From Rebecca billardiae RCC1528 (Eukaryota > Haptophyta), in assembly GCA_965240325.2 (NCBI GenBank), contig OZ251231.1:1116001-1180000 (forward strand): a DNA stretch of 64,000 bases, in the 5' to 3' direction. How positions within the stretch are numbered: the stretch's first letter is position 1; the number at the start of each line of letters is the position of its first letter. A program made the position numbers and the translations under genes. This document shows, in pieces, positions 19,692 through 31,362 of the stretch. A model generated the notes under the pieces. It was not told where the DNA came from and did no database searches. It saw only the letters and a program-made list of their open reading frames with translations.

Positions 19692-22600
19692 CTACGGCTG
19701 CTTGGAGCGCGCCGGCTGCGCAGTGCGCCGGGGACGGCCCTGGGCGGCCGTTGGGCCGGCCGGCTGCTGATGGCCAGGCGCATGCGGCTGCGCGGCCAAA
19801 GTCGCCGCCTGCTCAGTCACCGCGGCGGCAGCTGTGGAGCGGCGCGTGCGCTTCGGCGGAGGCTGCTCGGCGCTCGACGCTGCGACGGCGGCATCGACGG
19901 CATCGGCCGCCATCGCACCGTCCGCGGCCCGCGTGCCGGCGTTCACGTCCTCACTGCCACTCGCGCCGCCGCCGCCGCCCTCCTCCTCACCCGTCGCCGC
20001 GCGGCCGCGCGTGCGCCGAGGTGGCGCGCGCCCGCCCGGGCTGCTGCTGCCACGAGGCGCGCGCGTGCGCGGTGGCGCGCGCCGAGGGCACGCCTCCGCC
20101 ACGCTGCCTGGCGGCACCGGCGCGCCTGGGCTGGGCGGCACACCGGGCGGGGCGATCGCACCGCCTGCGCCGCCGCCCGCCTGCACGGGGCCCTCGTCGC
20201 GCCCACGGCGCTCGGCGCCGCCCGCGCCCGCAGGGGCGTCATCCGCCGCGTCGGCGCAAAGGCAGCCTGGGGCGGCCGGCGTCGCGGGCGCGAGCACGGC
20301 GGCGGGGCTGTGCGCGCCCGCCGTCGGCGCGGGCTGGGGCGGCGTCGGCGGGCCGGCGGGCGGCGTGGCCAGTGCATCGGCCGCGCGCGCGGCGCGCGGC
20401 GTCGAGCCCTGCTCGGCCGCGTGCGCCGACGACGGCGCGTGCGGCGGCACGTGCTGAGCCGAGGGCGGCGCGGCGGAGGGCGGGGCGGCATGGTTGGCCG
20501 GCGCGGACGGCGGCGTGCGCGCCGACAGGATGACGGGCGGCTGGTGCGGAGGCGAGGCCGCGTGGCCCCACGCGCCGTCGGCCGCCCCGCCGCTCCACGC
20601 CGCCGCGCCGCTCGCCTCAGCCCCCCCGCACTCCGCCGCGCCGTCGTCCGCGGGCGACGGCGGCGCGTGCTGCGCGCACGGGCCAGCTCCGACGTGGCGC
20701 GGCGCCGCGCCCGCCGCCAGGTTCTCCTCGCCTCGGCCCGGCGACATCTGCGTGAACTGAAGCAGCGCGGGCGAGACGGGCGGCGGCGCGGCCGCGCCGC
20801 TGGGCTCGGGCGCGGCGCCGTGCGCCGGCGAGCGCGCCGGCAGTGCGCCCGCTGGCCTGGCGCTGACGCCGCCCAGCGCCGACCCTCCCGCCGCGGGCGC
20901 CGCGCCGCCGGCCGCGTCGGCGGCGGCGGCGCCCGGCGCTTGTGCCGGCGCGCCGATGGGCTGCACGGCGAGAGCCGAGGCGGGATCGGCGGGCACGACG
21001 ACGGGCCCGCTCGCGGGCGCGGGCAGCGCGGGCACGGGCGGAGCGGGCGCGGCGCCGCTCGGCGCCGCCGCGCTCCGCTCGCGCGCCGCGGCCTCTTGTG
21101 CGCGGCGCGCGCGCACGAACGCGCGCGCGCGCGCCGGGTGCGCTCGTGCCTCTTCGAGTGTCGCTTGGAAGGGGCTCGGCTCAGCAGGCATCAGCTTGAG
21201 CAGCCAGCTGCGCGCCGAGCGTCGGCATTCGCGGGGGAGGGCGCGTGTGCGCGGCGTGCTTGGCTCAGCCGCGCGCGGCGCGGGATGGCGCGCCGACCCG
21301 CCGGGCGGCGTGCCTGCACGGCACGGCACCGCCGCACGGCCGCACTGCGGCGCGCGGCGCGCGGCGGCGTGCGTCCGCGCGCGCACGCTGGCAAGTGCTG
21401 CCGCTCATGCGCGGAGGAGAAGCGATCGTCCAGCAGGTACACGCAGCCCCAGTCGTCGCGGTGGCGGATGCATCGACCCAACGCCTGGTTGAGCGCGCGG
21501 AACGCGAGCTGCCTGTACCACTGGTCTCCGGGGAGCAGGCCGAGCGCGCGCTGCGGCGGCGCGTCGTTGTACGCGCGCTTCGACTTGAGCTGCTCGTCCG
21601 CGGCGGAGGGGAACGGGAGGCCGACGCAGATGACGGCGCGCGCGTAGTCGTCGTTGAACGAGATTCCTTCGGAGAGCTTGCCGCGGTACACAGCGATGCA
21701 CAGCGCGCCGCCGCCGCCCTCCACCGCCGCGCGATACGCCGCAACCTCGTCCGACGCGCCGCCCGCCGCGCTTCCCTCGACGAGCACCAGAGACTTGAGG
21801 GCATTCAGCCTCGCCCTGCGCGCGCACGCGCGCGCGTGGCAGCCGCGCGGCAGCCGGCCGCGCGGCACGCGCGCGTGATGGCGCGTCGGGTCAACGCTCA
21901 CGGCGCGCGGCACGGCGCAGAGGGCCCGCGGCGTGCGGCGCGGGCGGGCGGGCAACCGGCCGGCAGCGCGCCGCCGGTGAGGGTGAGGGGTTAGGGTTAG
22001 GGTAGGGTAAGTGCGCGCGCACCAGACAGTGAGCCCGTCCCACCGCCGCCCGAGGCCACGCTCAAAGTGCTGCGCGTGCGCCTGCGGCTGCTGCCACAGC
22101 GCACACAGCCGGCGCGCGCTCGAGTAGGACGACACAAACAGCAGCGCGCCCGCGCCGCGCTCGCTCGCGCCGAGGAGCGCGCACACGCTCAGGCCGAGCT
22201 CGAGCGCCACCTCGGGCTTGCCCAGCTCGGCGGAGGTGCACGCGAGCGCGCGGCCGTGCACGCTGCGCGACACGACGCGCGCGCACAGCTGCTCGCACCC
22301 GACCGCGTGCTCCGCCGTGATTGGCCGGATCGTCGGGTGCATCCGCGCCTTGAAGCGCGAGCCCAGCTCGCTCGCCATCGCGCCGATCGGGACGAGCGTG
22401 CCCGACGCGAGCACGAGGCCGTGCGGCTCGGTCGACAGCGCGTCGAAGCTGAGCGCGGGGTCTAGGAGCCACAGGCACAGCTCAAACGCCCACGGGTGCG
22501 CGCTGCCGTCGCAGCGCCACGCGGGCGCGCACAGGTGGCGCGTGCCCGGCGGCGCGCGGCGCGGGAACCGCGCCTCTCCGTTGTGCCACGCCTGGATCGC

Positions 22601-23666
22601 GACAGCGAACGAGCTCGGGTGCGCGGCGGCGGTCGCGAGCACGCGCAGCACGCCGGAGAGGGCCTCGAGCGGCGCGGTGGACGCGACGCCGCGAGTGGAC
22701 TCTGGCTCGCCGAGCGCCTCCGCCGCCGCGTCCGCCGCGGCCTTGAGCTCAGCGGCGCCCTCCAGCGGCGCGCCCGGCGCGGCGCTCGCGCGCACGCGCC
22801 CGCCGAGCAGCTCGGCCAGCGCGTCCGCAGTGAGCGTCGACGGCCATTTCTTGACGAGGGTGCGCTCCTCCGCAGGCGCGCGGTAGCGCTGCCTACGCTC
22901 GAGCTCGCGCGCACCCTGCGAGCGCGGCGCGGCCGAGCCCTGCGAGCCGCCGCCAAAGTGTGGGTGCTGCGGCGGCGCCGCGCCGCCGCCATCCTCGCCC
23001 TCAAAGAGCGCGCGGCGGCGCACGAGCGCGTCGCCGAGCGCGCTCGCGAGCGGCAGCGCGAGCCTGCACGCGTGCAGCAGCGCGCGGCGCTCGGGGTCGA
23101 ATGAGCCCGAGAGCGCCTCGTGCGTGTCCCGCGCCCAGCCCACCGCGCCCTGCAGCCGAAAGAGGTCGAGCTCGGCGCTGCCGACCTCGCGGCACTCCGA
23201 CTCGATGTTGTGCGCTTCGTCGATGATCACCGCCGCGCCCTTCAGCTCGATGCGCATCGCGCTCCTGCGGGCGCCGCCGCGGGCGCGCGCGCGCGGGCGG
23301 GGGCGCGCGCCGAGGGCGGTGTCATGAGCACCACAGCCGGTGGCGAGCCGCTCGGGCGCACCGGCCGCGCGTAGCTCGCGCGGCTCACACGCCGCGCGGC
23401 ACATCACACGCCCTCGCCCTCTCGCCCGTTCGCCCTTTCGCTCGCGTGCGTGCGTGCGCGCGCGCGCGCGTGCGTGCGCTCACCGGATGCCTGGGTCGAT
23501 CAGGTACTTGTAGGGGCAGAAGACGAGGTCTGCGCTCGCGCCGAGGGCGATGCTGGAGTAGTATGGGCAACCGCCCGGCCCGCGCTCCTCGCCGTCGCGC
23601 GCGGGCGGCCGCACCGCCTCGGCCAGGTCCTCGATGTCGAAGACACCAGAGGGCCGCGCGCTCGCT

Positions 23667-23701
<35 letters not shown>

Positions 23702-24478
23702 CTGTGGGTCGGAGCCGCCGCCGCCGTCGGCGCCGCCGCCACCGGTGCGACCGGCCGCCCACGGGCGCGCGCGCCGCGCGAGCGCGTCTGCGTACGCGCT
23801 CGTCGACATGGCGCGGTAGTGCGGGCACGCCCACGCCTCCTCGTCGCCCGAGTCCTCGTCCTCCCAGCCGGCCGCGAGCGGGTCGCGAGGCGGCGGCCGG
23901 CCGCGGCGGCCGCCGCGCTCGCCCGCGCCCGCGCGCTGGATGCCAAGCGCGTCACGCCGCGCCTTGTCAATCGCGCGCACGGCCTCGAGGCAGCGCTGGT
24001 TGAGCCCGCCCCGCCCGCCCCGCCCGCCGCCGCCGCCCTCGCCGCCCACCGAGCCCTCCGCGCCGCCGCCGCCGCCGCCCGCGCCCCCGAGCCCGACCTC
24101 CCGATTCACACACTGCCGTTCTCGAGACGCGAGGAAGGACATGACTGGCCGGTACGGGGTGCGCTCGAGCTCGCGAATGACCGAGCGGATCTGCGAGTGC
24201 GTGCGGATGCCGTAGTAGATCCTCGGCGCGGTGCCCTCGCGCTGCAGCACCCCGCGCTGCCACGCGAGTGCCGCGCACAGCAGCGCCACCGTCTTGCCCG
24301 TCCCTGTGGGCGAGTCTAGAAGCGTGACCTGTCCTGCACTGAACGTCCGTAGCACCGCCACCATCACCTTCACCTGGGCCGGCAGCGGCTGCGCGAAGGG
24401 GAAGCGCACGGTGTGCCCGAGCATCGTGCGCACGCATGCCGTGCGCGACTCGTCCAGCGGGTACGGCGCGCGCACGAG

Positions 24479-24531
<53 letters not shown>

Positions 24532-25279
24532 AGCAGCCGCTGCCGCCGCCGCACCCACCACCGCCGCCGCAGCCGCCATCGGCGGCGGCGCCGCCGGGCG
24601 CGCCACCCGTGATGGAGAGCATGGGCACGAGCGCCGTGCCGCCGCCACCGCACGCCGCTCCGCTCGCGGGGCCCACCGCGAGCGCGCCCGCGCGCATGTC
24701 GAAGCTGCGAAGGTTCTCTGCGAGCAGCTGTACGACTGTCTCCGGCGGTCCCTCGCCGCCGCCGAGCGCGCGCGGCAGGCGCGGCGGCGCGGGCTCGTGC
24801 GGTGGGGGCAGGCCGAGCGCGGCGGCGGCAGCGCGCGCGGCGGCCTGCGCGAGCGCCGCCGTCGTACACGCCGGGACGGGCGGCAGCTGCGGCGGCAGCA
24901 GCGCCGCGCGACCCGACTGGGCGGAGGGCTCGGGCTTCACGATCGCCTTGGGAGAGGGGCAGGGGGCGTGGCGAGGCGGCGCGGGCATGGGCGAGGCGGC
25001 GGCACCGTCGTCGTCATCCAGCGCGATCACGTCGCCGCGCGCCTCCGCCTCCGCTCGCCGGCGCTGCAGCACCTCCTCGAGGCTGAGCTCGGCGGTGAAC
25101 TCGACATCGTCCTCGTCGGCGCGCGGCGCGCCGTCCGGCTTCGCGCCGGCTGGGAGCTGCGGGGCCGGCGCGGAGTGGGCGGTGGAAGGAGCGGGGGCGA
25201 GCATCGCGCTGGGCTGCTGCGCGGGCAGCGCGGGCTCTCGCTCCGCGCTCAGGTCGACCACGACCACCGCGTCGCTCAT
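19692..25279 (-). CDS. FANCJ/BRIP1-like Fe-S DNA helicase, four exons
   Basis: Model: 25279-23484, 23264-22023, 21815-21387, 21207-19692; 4,983 bp, 1,660 residues. All three introns (219, 207, 179 bp; GTGAGC or GTGCGC starts, CAG ends) keep frame and join family-conserved segments. Rad3/XPD-family motifs are intact: Walker A SPTGTGKT (323-330), RTHSQI, four Fe-S cysteines (C390 in RQCVN, then RCLEA, ACPHY, GCPYY), DEAH (614-617), LASGTLVP, and motif VI QALGRCIRHRDDWG from residue 1123. The sequence around the DEAH box (IDPGIRSAM...VIIDEAHNIE) is closest to BRIP1/FANCJ among relatives I know. Role: 5'-3' unwinding of DNA, including G-quadruplexes and crosslink intermediates, in the nucleus. 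The N-terminus has a long polyglycine tract. The last 500 residues are Pro/Ala-rich, probably disordered, ending PARSKQP. Confidence 0.85.
21978..22010 (+). repeat. Telomere-like TTAGGG-related tract in an intron
   Basis: The sequence GGTGAGGGTGAGGGG TTAGGGTTAGGGTAGGG lies inside intron 2 of the FANCJ-like gene. It is an interstitial telomere-like tract of about two to three TTAGGG units with degenerate neighbours. Confidence 0.7.
23670..23702. repeat. (CCG)n tract coding polyglycine
   Basis: A CCG trinucleotide run in exon 1 of the FANCJ-like gene, read as glycine on the minus strand. Confidence 0.85.
24480..24531. repeat. (CCG)n tract, about 52 bp, coding polyglycine
   Basis: The longest CCG trinucleotide run in the window. 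It encodes a polyglycine linker upstream of the helicase core of the FANCJ-like protein. Confidence 0.9.
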
Positions 25280-25577
25280 GCTCGTGCGGCGGGCGGCGTG
25301 AAGGGGAGGGTGCCAACGGAAGAAGGAGAGCCCTCGCTCGCCGCAGTCGTTCGTCGTCCCCCGTGCGAAAAACTCGTCAAATCCGGAGCTGGGAGTCGTT
25401 CGTCAGTCGGAGACGCGTGAGTCCGGGAACGGTGGCTTTTGGACGCGCGAAGAGAGGAGGCACAGAAGGTTGCGGAAGCAAGGGGTCTTGTGGATTTTTA
25501 AAGTCTCCTTGGCGGAAGGAGCGGCGGCGGCGGCCCGGCGGCAGATTATTTTGAGAGTGGGAGTTCAAGATTACACG

Positions 25578-27828
25578 ATGGCGTCTCGATTCCATGAATT
25601 GGACTCCCACCCGCTCGCTCGGATGGCGAAGGAGTCGGCGGAGCGCACGGCCGAGAGCGCGCTGGCGGCGGCCGCGGGCGCTGCCGCGCGCGCACGCGCC
25701 GCGATGTTCACCTCGTACGGCCTCGCGATCGACAGCGCTCGCTCGCCCGTGTGGGTGTGGGCGCTGTGGCGGCCGTGCCTCGTCGCGTGCATCTTCCTCG
25801 CGATCCTGAGCCGCTTCCTCGACCGCTTCTCGACGGCGCCGCCGGCCCCGTGGCTGAGCAGCCCGCTCGTCTTCACGCTGCTCTACTGCACGATGCTCGC
25901 ACGCTCCGCCCCCGCCCCCGCCGACGCGCGGCGGCGGCTCGAGCCGTCGAGGCTCGCGGCGGTCGAGCGGTGGCACTACGCGCTCAACCTGCACCAGCTG
26001 CTGCTCAACGGCTGGGTGTGCGTCGCGCTGCCGCTCGAGGTGCGCGCCCTCGGCATGAGGGCGTGGGGCAACCGGATGGACCGCTCGCCGCGCGCGTACC
26101 GCCTCGCGTGGCTGATCTGGGTCGTGTACTCGAACCGGTACGCGCAAGGTCTGGACACCGCCTTCTTGCTGCTGCGCGACAAGTACGTGTCGGTGCTGCA
26201 CGTGTTCCAGCAGCTCGCGCTCACGTGGTCGTGGTTCCTCGTCTGCCGCGTCGCGTGCGGCGGCGACGCCTACTTCGCCGCGCTCATGCAGGCCGCGTAC
26301 AACGTGCTCACATACGGGTATTTTGTGATTAAGCGCAACAAGACGCCGACGCTGCGCGCGCAGCGCCGGATCACGCACGCGCTGATGCTCGTGCTCAGCG
26401 TGTCGGTGCGCGCGCAGCGGCGGCCGCGCGCACGGGGCGCGCCCTCCTCCCCGTCGCCCCGCGCCGCTCACGCCCTCCCCTCGCCCTCCCGTCGCCCGCG
26501 CGCGCCGGCCGGCGCGCAGGCGGCGCACACTCTGTTTGTTTTGGCGCACGGCAACATGCCGCGCGTGCTCGCGGTCGTCGACCTGCTGGTGATGGGCAGC
26601 ATGCTGCTGCTCTTCGGCAACTTCCGGTACCACAAGTACCTCAAGCCGTTCGACACCGTGCTCGCCGGCGAGCGCGCCGCGCTGCTGCAGCGCCAGACCA
26701 GCCGCGAAGCCGCCAGCGGCTCGCCGGCACCGCCGCCGCTCGCGCCGCGCTCAAAGACGGACCTGGGGCCGGCCGCGAGCCGCGGCGACGGCCCGAAGCT
26801 CGTCGTCTCCTTCGACTCGTCGGGCTGGCTGTACCTGTACCACTTTGGCGTGTGCCGCTTCCTGCAGCAGCACGTGCTGCCGCACATGCCCGAGGACCGC
26901 TGCGTCTTCTCCGGCTCGTCGGGCGGCGCGCTCGCTGCGACCGCGCTCGCGTGTGGCGTGCCGATCGACGATCTCGTCGACGAGATCCTGGCCGTCTGCT
27001 GGCCGTGGTGCCGCCGCTCGCCGTTCGCGATGTGCCCCGCGGTGGAGTACGCGCTGAACAAGTTCCTCGCGGACGACGGGGGTGCGCGCGCGCGCGCGGC
27101 CGCCGCCCCGCTCGTCCGCGCGCGCGCGCGCTCACGGGTCCCAGCCGCCGGCGCGCGCCGCGCCACCGCCTGCCCTTGCCGCCGCCGCGCGCGCAGATCG
27201 CTCGGACGCGTGGCAGCAGTGCTCGGGGCGGCTGCGGCTGCTCGTCACGCGCGTGCAGCTACACCCGCCGTGGTTCCTCGGCGACGTCGTCTCCAACTTC
27301 ACCTCGCAGCGCCTGCTGCGCTCGTACCTGCGCGCGTCGTGCCACATGCCGCTGTTTGGCGGCGTGACGCCCTACCCAGTGGACGGCCGCAGCTACTTCG
27401 ACGGGCTGTTCTGGGCGTCGTTCCTCGTGCCCTGGCGCCGCCCCACGAGGCGCGACCACGTGCTGAAGGTGTCGGCGATCGGCGCTCCGACCGCGCACCT
27501 GCGGCCGCCGCCCGTGCCCCCCTGGTGGACGGTGATGCCCCCGGCGACGGACGTGCTGCGCGCGCTGTACGCGCGAGGGTACCAGGACACGCTGGCGGCG
27601 TTTCGTGACACGGCGGACGGCGGGAAGGGCTGGGCGGCGCGACTCGAGCTCGCGCCCGAGGTCCGCGAGGCCATCCGCGCGCTGCCCAAGACGGCCGATC
27701 ACGAGCGCGCGGAGACGGCGCGCGTGATCGGCGCGGGCGCCGCACTCGCGTGGCAGCAGGTGCTCGCCGCCGGCGCCGCGATGGCCCTGAGCGCCGCGTT
27801 CTTGCACTTCTTCAAGAGCTCGTGGTGA
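25578..27828 (+). CDS. Fusion of degenerate ELO-elongase-like domain and patatin lipase, three exons
   Basis: Model: 25578-26405, 26520-27081, 27197-27828; 2,022 bp, 673 residues. Introns (114 and 115 bp, GTGCGC...CAG) are phase-consistent. Residues about 40-350 are polytopic and follow the ELO fatty-acid elongase order: the LDTAFLLLRDKYVSVLHVF region (D193, T194), then the segment where ELO has its His-rich loop, then LLVLFGNF-like LLLFGNFRYHKY. The catalytic HxxHH box reads H208-V-F-Q-Q, so normal elongase chemistry is unlikely. Residues about 380-620 are patatin-like: an oxyanion-type stretch (VVSFDSSGWLYLYHFG), GSSGG with nucleophile candidate S410, and a DG pair in YPVDGRSYFDG. The predicted product is a membrane-anchored acyl hydrolase, perhaps acting on ER or plastid lipids. 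A final hydrophobic helix lies near the C-terminus. Confidence 0.8.
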
Positions 27829-28757
27829 CGGTGAGCGGAGCGGCAAGCCGCCTGCCCTAGTGGTGGCTTTAGGTGTGCTACTGATGACGGCCGCATCAAG
27901 CGGCCGGCCCGGCCGGCGCTCCATCGTGACTATCGAGGTAGGGGTCCGGACGGGTGCTCGTGTGGACTGTGGAATTGTCTACTGGTTATCTTCATGATCC
28001 GGGTCTTTACCCGTTTTGAATAGCTTCAGTAACTGTATACCGGTCCAGGGCTGTGCTCGTCAATACGCGGAGCCACCAAGGCCTACTTGGCTGGACCCAG
28101 CGTCATCAACCAGATACCCGCTGGCGCCACACCTTATCAAACTTCCAGATTTCGTATGTGCGCCGTTGAGTTCTGGTTGAGTTTCATACCGCTTAACGAG
28201 CCAATGAGTACATCTTGGCCGAGGGAGACAGCGAGATGCGGGGGCAGGGTCAGCCCGTTAACGCCTGGCCAAGGTCGCCGCTCTCATATTCGAAACCGGC
28301 CCGGCGAGCGCCTTTTTTGGGGGGGCGGGCGTCTTCCGCTTCGCGCTATCTATCCCGGACTGCGGCGCCTGCACCTCGACCGGCTTTTGGCACGGAGCCG
28401 ACCCGTGTGCGCCTGCGGGGGAAGGCCGCGCAAGTTTCTCCGAGCTTCTCCTTTAGTCAAAAGGGCGCGCGTTTCGTCGGCTTCGTAATTTTGGGTCAGA
28501 CTTGCGAGGCCGACGACGGCAAGGGGACGTCACATACTTACTACTGGGGAGGCCGCCTGCCCAATCCCAAGGCACGCCGCCGTCCCGGCGGCCGGGCGCG
28601 GCGGTGCGAGGCGTGCGACGCCTCGGCGCCTCGGGACGCAGAACTGACCGCGCCGCCGCCTCCGTGTGCGCCGGCGACCCCGCGCGCGCAGCGCCCACAC
28701 CCGCCCAGGCGGACGCGTGCGCGCACACGGACGTCTCTCGAGCGCGTGGCCGGCAGG
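27829..28757. other. Intergenic region upstream of the GARP-like gene
   Basis: No gene is identified. A run of G (28318-28326) and several GGGTCAGxCTTG-like segments occur. The frame joined to the GARP gene is open from 28215, but the first sensible ATG is 28758. Confidence 0.4.
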
Positions 28758-29948
28758 ATGGGGGACGCGCCGCGAACCGACGAGCAGCTGCGGATCGGGC
28801 TGCCGCCCGTGAACAAAAGCTCGCCGCTGGTCGCAGCGGGAGCCAGCGCCGCGGCGGGTGCCGCGCCCGCCGCCGGGGGCCCGAACGACGTGGCGGCTTC
28901 GTTCAAATTCGGCCCGATGGCGCGCGCGCTGCGCGACGACGACCGCGAGGGGATGCGCAAGATCTCGTCTGCGCCGCACTCGATTAACAAGCTGGGAGGC
29001 TCTGGCGCGGCGTCGCCGATCATGAAGTCCTCCCGGCTTGGCGGCGGCCTCGGCGGATCGCACATCCGCCGCGTCTCGACCGCGATGGCCCCGCTCTCGA
29101 TGCGGCGCCCCAACTCGTTCATGTGGACGATGGACGTGCACCGCGACTTTGAGGCCGCGGTGCAGTCGCTGCTCGCCAAGGTGCGCTCGCGCGGCGTGCG
29201 GGCGCGCGCGGAGGGCGGGGGCGGCGTGCCGGGCAGGACGGGACGGACGCCACGCCCGGAGCGCGCGCCGCGCTCCCCTCCGCCCGCGCCCACACGCACC
29301 TGCGACCGCGCCGCGACCCTGACCCGCCCGCCCGCCCGCCTGTCCGCTCGCCCGCCCGCCCGCCCGCCGCAGGGCCGCGACTTGGCTTCGATCGATGCGT
29401 CGGAAGTGCTCGGCCTGATGAAATACCAGGGTGCGGAGGGCCTGTCTGAGACCAGCATCGAGCGGCACCTGCAGGTGCGCCCGCGCGCCCGGCCCAGCGC
29501 GCTCGCGCTCCGCCGCGCGCACACGCTGGGCGCGAGCGCTGACGCCCCCTTGGTCGACCGCGGTCGCGCGCCGCGTGCCCGCTCCGCCGCCGTCGCCCGC
29601 GAGCAGAAGAGGCAGGCGCTGCAGCACAAGCTGAGCGCGATGCTGCCTGAGCTCAAGCCTGTGGGCGGCGGGGACCTTCAGGCCCCGGCTGCGAACCCGC
29701 GCATGGCCGCCCTTCGGCCAGCGGCCGAGGCCGCGCCGGCGCCACCGCCGGCCGTGCCATCGTCGTCGACGGGCCCGGCAGCAGCGTCAACGTCGACGGC
29801 GGCCGCAGCGGCGGCGGAATCGCTCAACGTCTCGTCGTCGCTGAGCGAGGCTATGCAGCGGCAGCAGGCGATGCAGCGGCAGATGATGGACCAGCAACGG
29901 AGCATGCAGCTCCACGCGCTCGAGGCGGGCGTCGCCACGTCCACCTGA
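28758..29948 (+). CDS. GARP/MYB-like (SHAQKYF-type) DNA-binding protein, three exons
   Basis: Model: 28758-29180, 29373-29474, 29607-29948; 288 residues. Both introns (192 and 132 bp, GTGCGC...AG) are phase 0, a multiple of three and free of stops, so the unspliced frame also stays open. Joined, the core reads NSFMWTMDVHRDFEAAVQSL, then ASEVLGLMKYQGAEGLSETSIERHLQKRQ. This follows the GARP B-motif order: WT..LH..F..AV..L, then .A....LM...GLT...V.SHLQKYR. The usual SHLQKYR is RHLQKRQ. The N-terminal part is Ser/Gly-rich with basic sites; the C-terminal part has Ala/Ser-rich and Gln/Met-rich stretches (QRQQAMQRQMMDQQ) as in activation or dimerisation regions. Expected role: nuclear transcription factor. 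Confidence 0.7.
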   Translation: MGDAPRTDEQLRIGLPPVNKSSPLVAAGASAAAGAAPAAGGPNDVAASFKFGPMARALRDDDREGMRKISSAPHSINKLGGSGAASPIMKSSRLGGGLGGSHIRRVSTAMAPLSMRRPNSFMWTMDVHRDFEAAVQSLLAKVRSRGVRARAEGGGGVPGRTGRTPRPERAPRSPPPAPTRTCDRAATLTRPPARLSARPPARPPQGRDLASIDASEVLGLMKYQGAEGLSETSIERHLQVRPRARPSALALRRAHTLGASADAPLVDRGRAPRARSAAVAREQKRQALQHKLSAMLPELKPVGGGDLQAPAANPRMAALRPAAEAAPAPPPAVPSSSTGPAAASTSTAAAAAAESLNVSSSLSEAMQRQQAMQRQMMDQQRSMQLHALEAGVATST

Positions 29949-30652
29949 GCGCAGCGAGCGGCTAGCGCGATGCCAGTTGTCCGCTCCGCTCCGTCCATGG
30001 CCAGCCTAGCCGCCGAGGCGCGCTGTGGCGCGCTCGACCGCGCGCCCCTCCGCGAGGCCTCTCGCCTCGCTCGATTCCGCATGTGTCCACGCTGTCCTGC
30101 GCATCTGCCGCCTGCACGTCGCATGACCTGCGAGCTGCGAGGCGGAGAGCGAGCGCGCCCGCCGCGCGATTGCTGCCCGACCTTCCTCGATCAGTCGACG
30201 CGGCGAGACTCGTCACGCGGCGTGGCCCGGCGAGCAGCCGAGCAGCGCCAGCCACTCAACGATCGTCCGCCTCTGCTCGCCGCAGCGCCTCAGCGTCGCT
30301 GCTGCTACTGCCTTCAGAATCTTCCCTCTTCCTCCCGTGCTGCCCGCCAGGCTCAATCCTCGGCGGCGCACTTAAGTCAGACAGCCTTTCTCGTCGGTTG
30401 CCGTGCGTAGTACAGCGCGATATCAAGTCGATTGTCGATGACGTAACGATGAGACCGCCCAAATCAATCAATCACACTGAAGGCTGCTGCTGGTCATTTT
30501 GAAAACGGATGGACAACATACGGCGACGATGATCGACGCTCATCATTTTGACGACGACGTCTGACCAGCCCAACCAGCCAAACCACAGCCCCACACCGAC
30601 AGGCCGGTGCAACGGCGACGAGAGCCTTGCCGGCGACGCGTCGACGCGCGTC
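29949..30652. other. Intergenic, no gene seen
   Basis: About 700 bp between two plus-strand genes. The frame of the next gene is open from 30548 but has no ATG before 30653. No structured element is recognised. Confidence 0.4.
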
Positions 30653-31331
30653 ATGCCGGCGGCGGGCTCGTCGATCACGATCATCGAGGCCAAGTTCCTC
30701 GAGCTCGAGGAGGAAGAGACACGCATTCGCGCGCGCTACGGCCGCGACCTGCCCCTTCGCCGCCGCAACAGCGGCGCGCAAACGGCGCGCGAGTGGCGGG
30801 AGAAGTCGACGCGCGATGGCGTCGGCAGGCCTTCGAGCGCGGGCCGTCGCCGGGCCCAGGGCGCGGGCGACGCGACGTCTTCCGGGCTGTACACGCCGAG
30901 CAAGGAGGAGGTTGCCGCCATCCTCGCAGTCGCTGACCTCGAGGCGCGCGAGCGCCTGCGCCGGCAGGCTGAGCTGGAGCGCCAGGCGAAGCGATCGACG
31001 CTCCTCGACGACGCTCGCGACGCGCTGGCCACGCTGCAGACGGAGCGCGGCTCGCGCCGGGCTTCGCTGCGTGCGTCGCGCCGTGCGTCCATGCGTGACT
31101 CTGCGCCCGCTCCCGGCCCACCGGGCGACACGTCCTGCATGAGGGCGGCGCCTGCGGCAGCGCCTGACGCCGCAGCGGCCGCGCCCGTGGACGAATCGGC
31201 GAGCGCTCACGGGCTGCCTGACCGACCGCAGTTGGCGGTGGAGCCGACGGAACCCGCTCTCTTCGTGCGCAACTTCATGCTCTTCGAGCCGCTGCACGAT
31301 CCGGCCACGCAATCGGCAGCCACGACAGCGG

Positions 31332-31362
<31 letters not shown>

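Noticed and set aside
19770-21647. 625-codon plus-strand frame
   Set aside because: Arg/Ala-only antisense of the FANCJ-like C-terminus.
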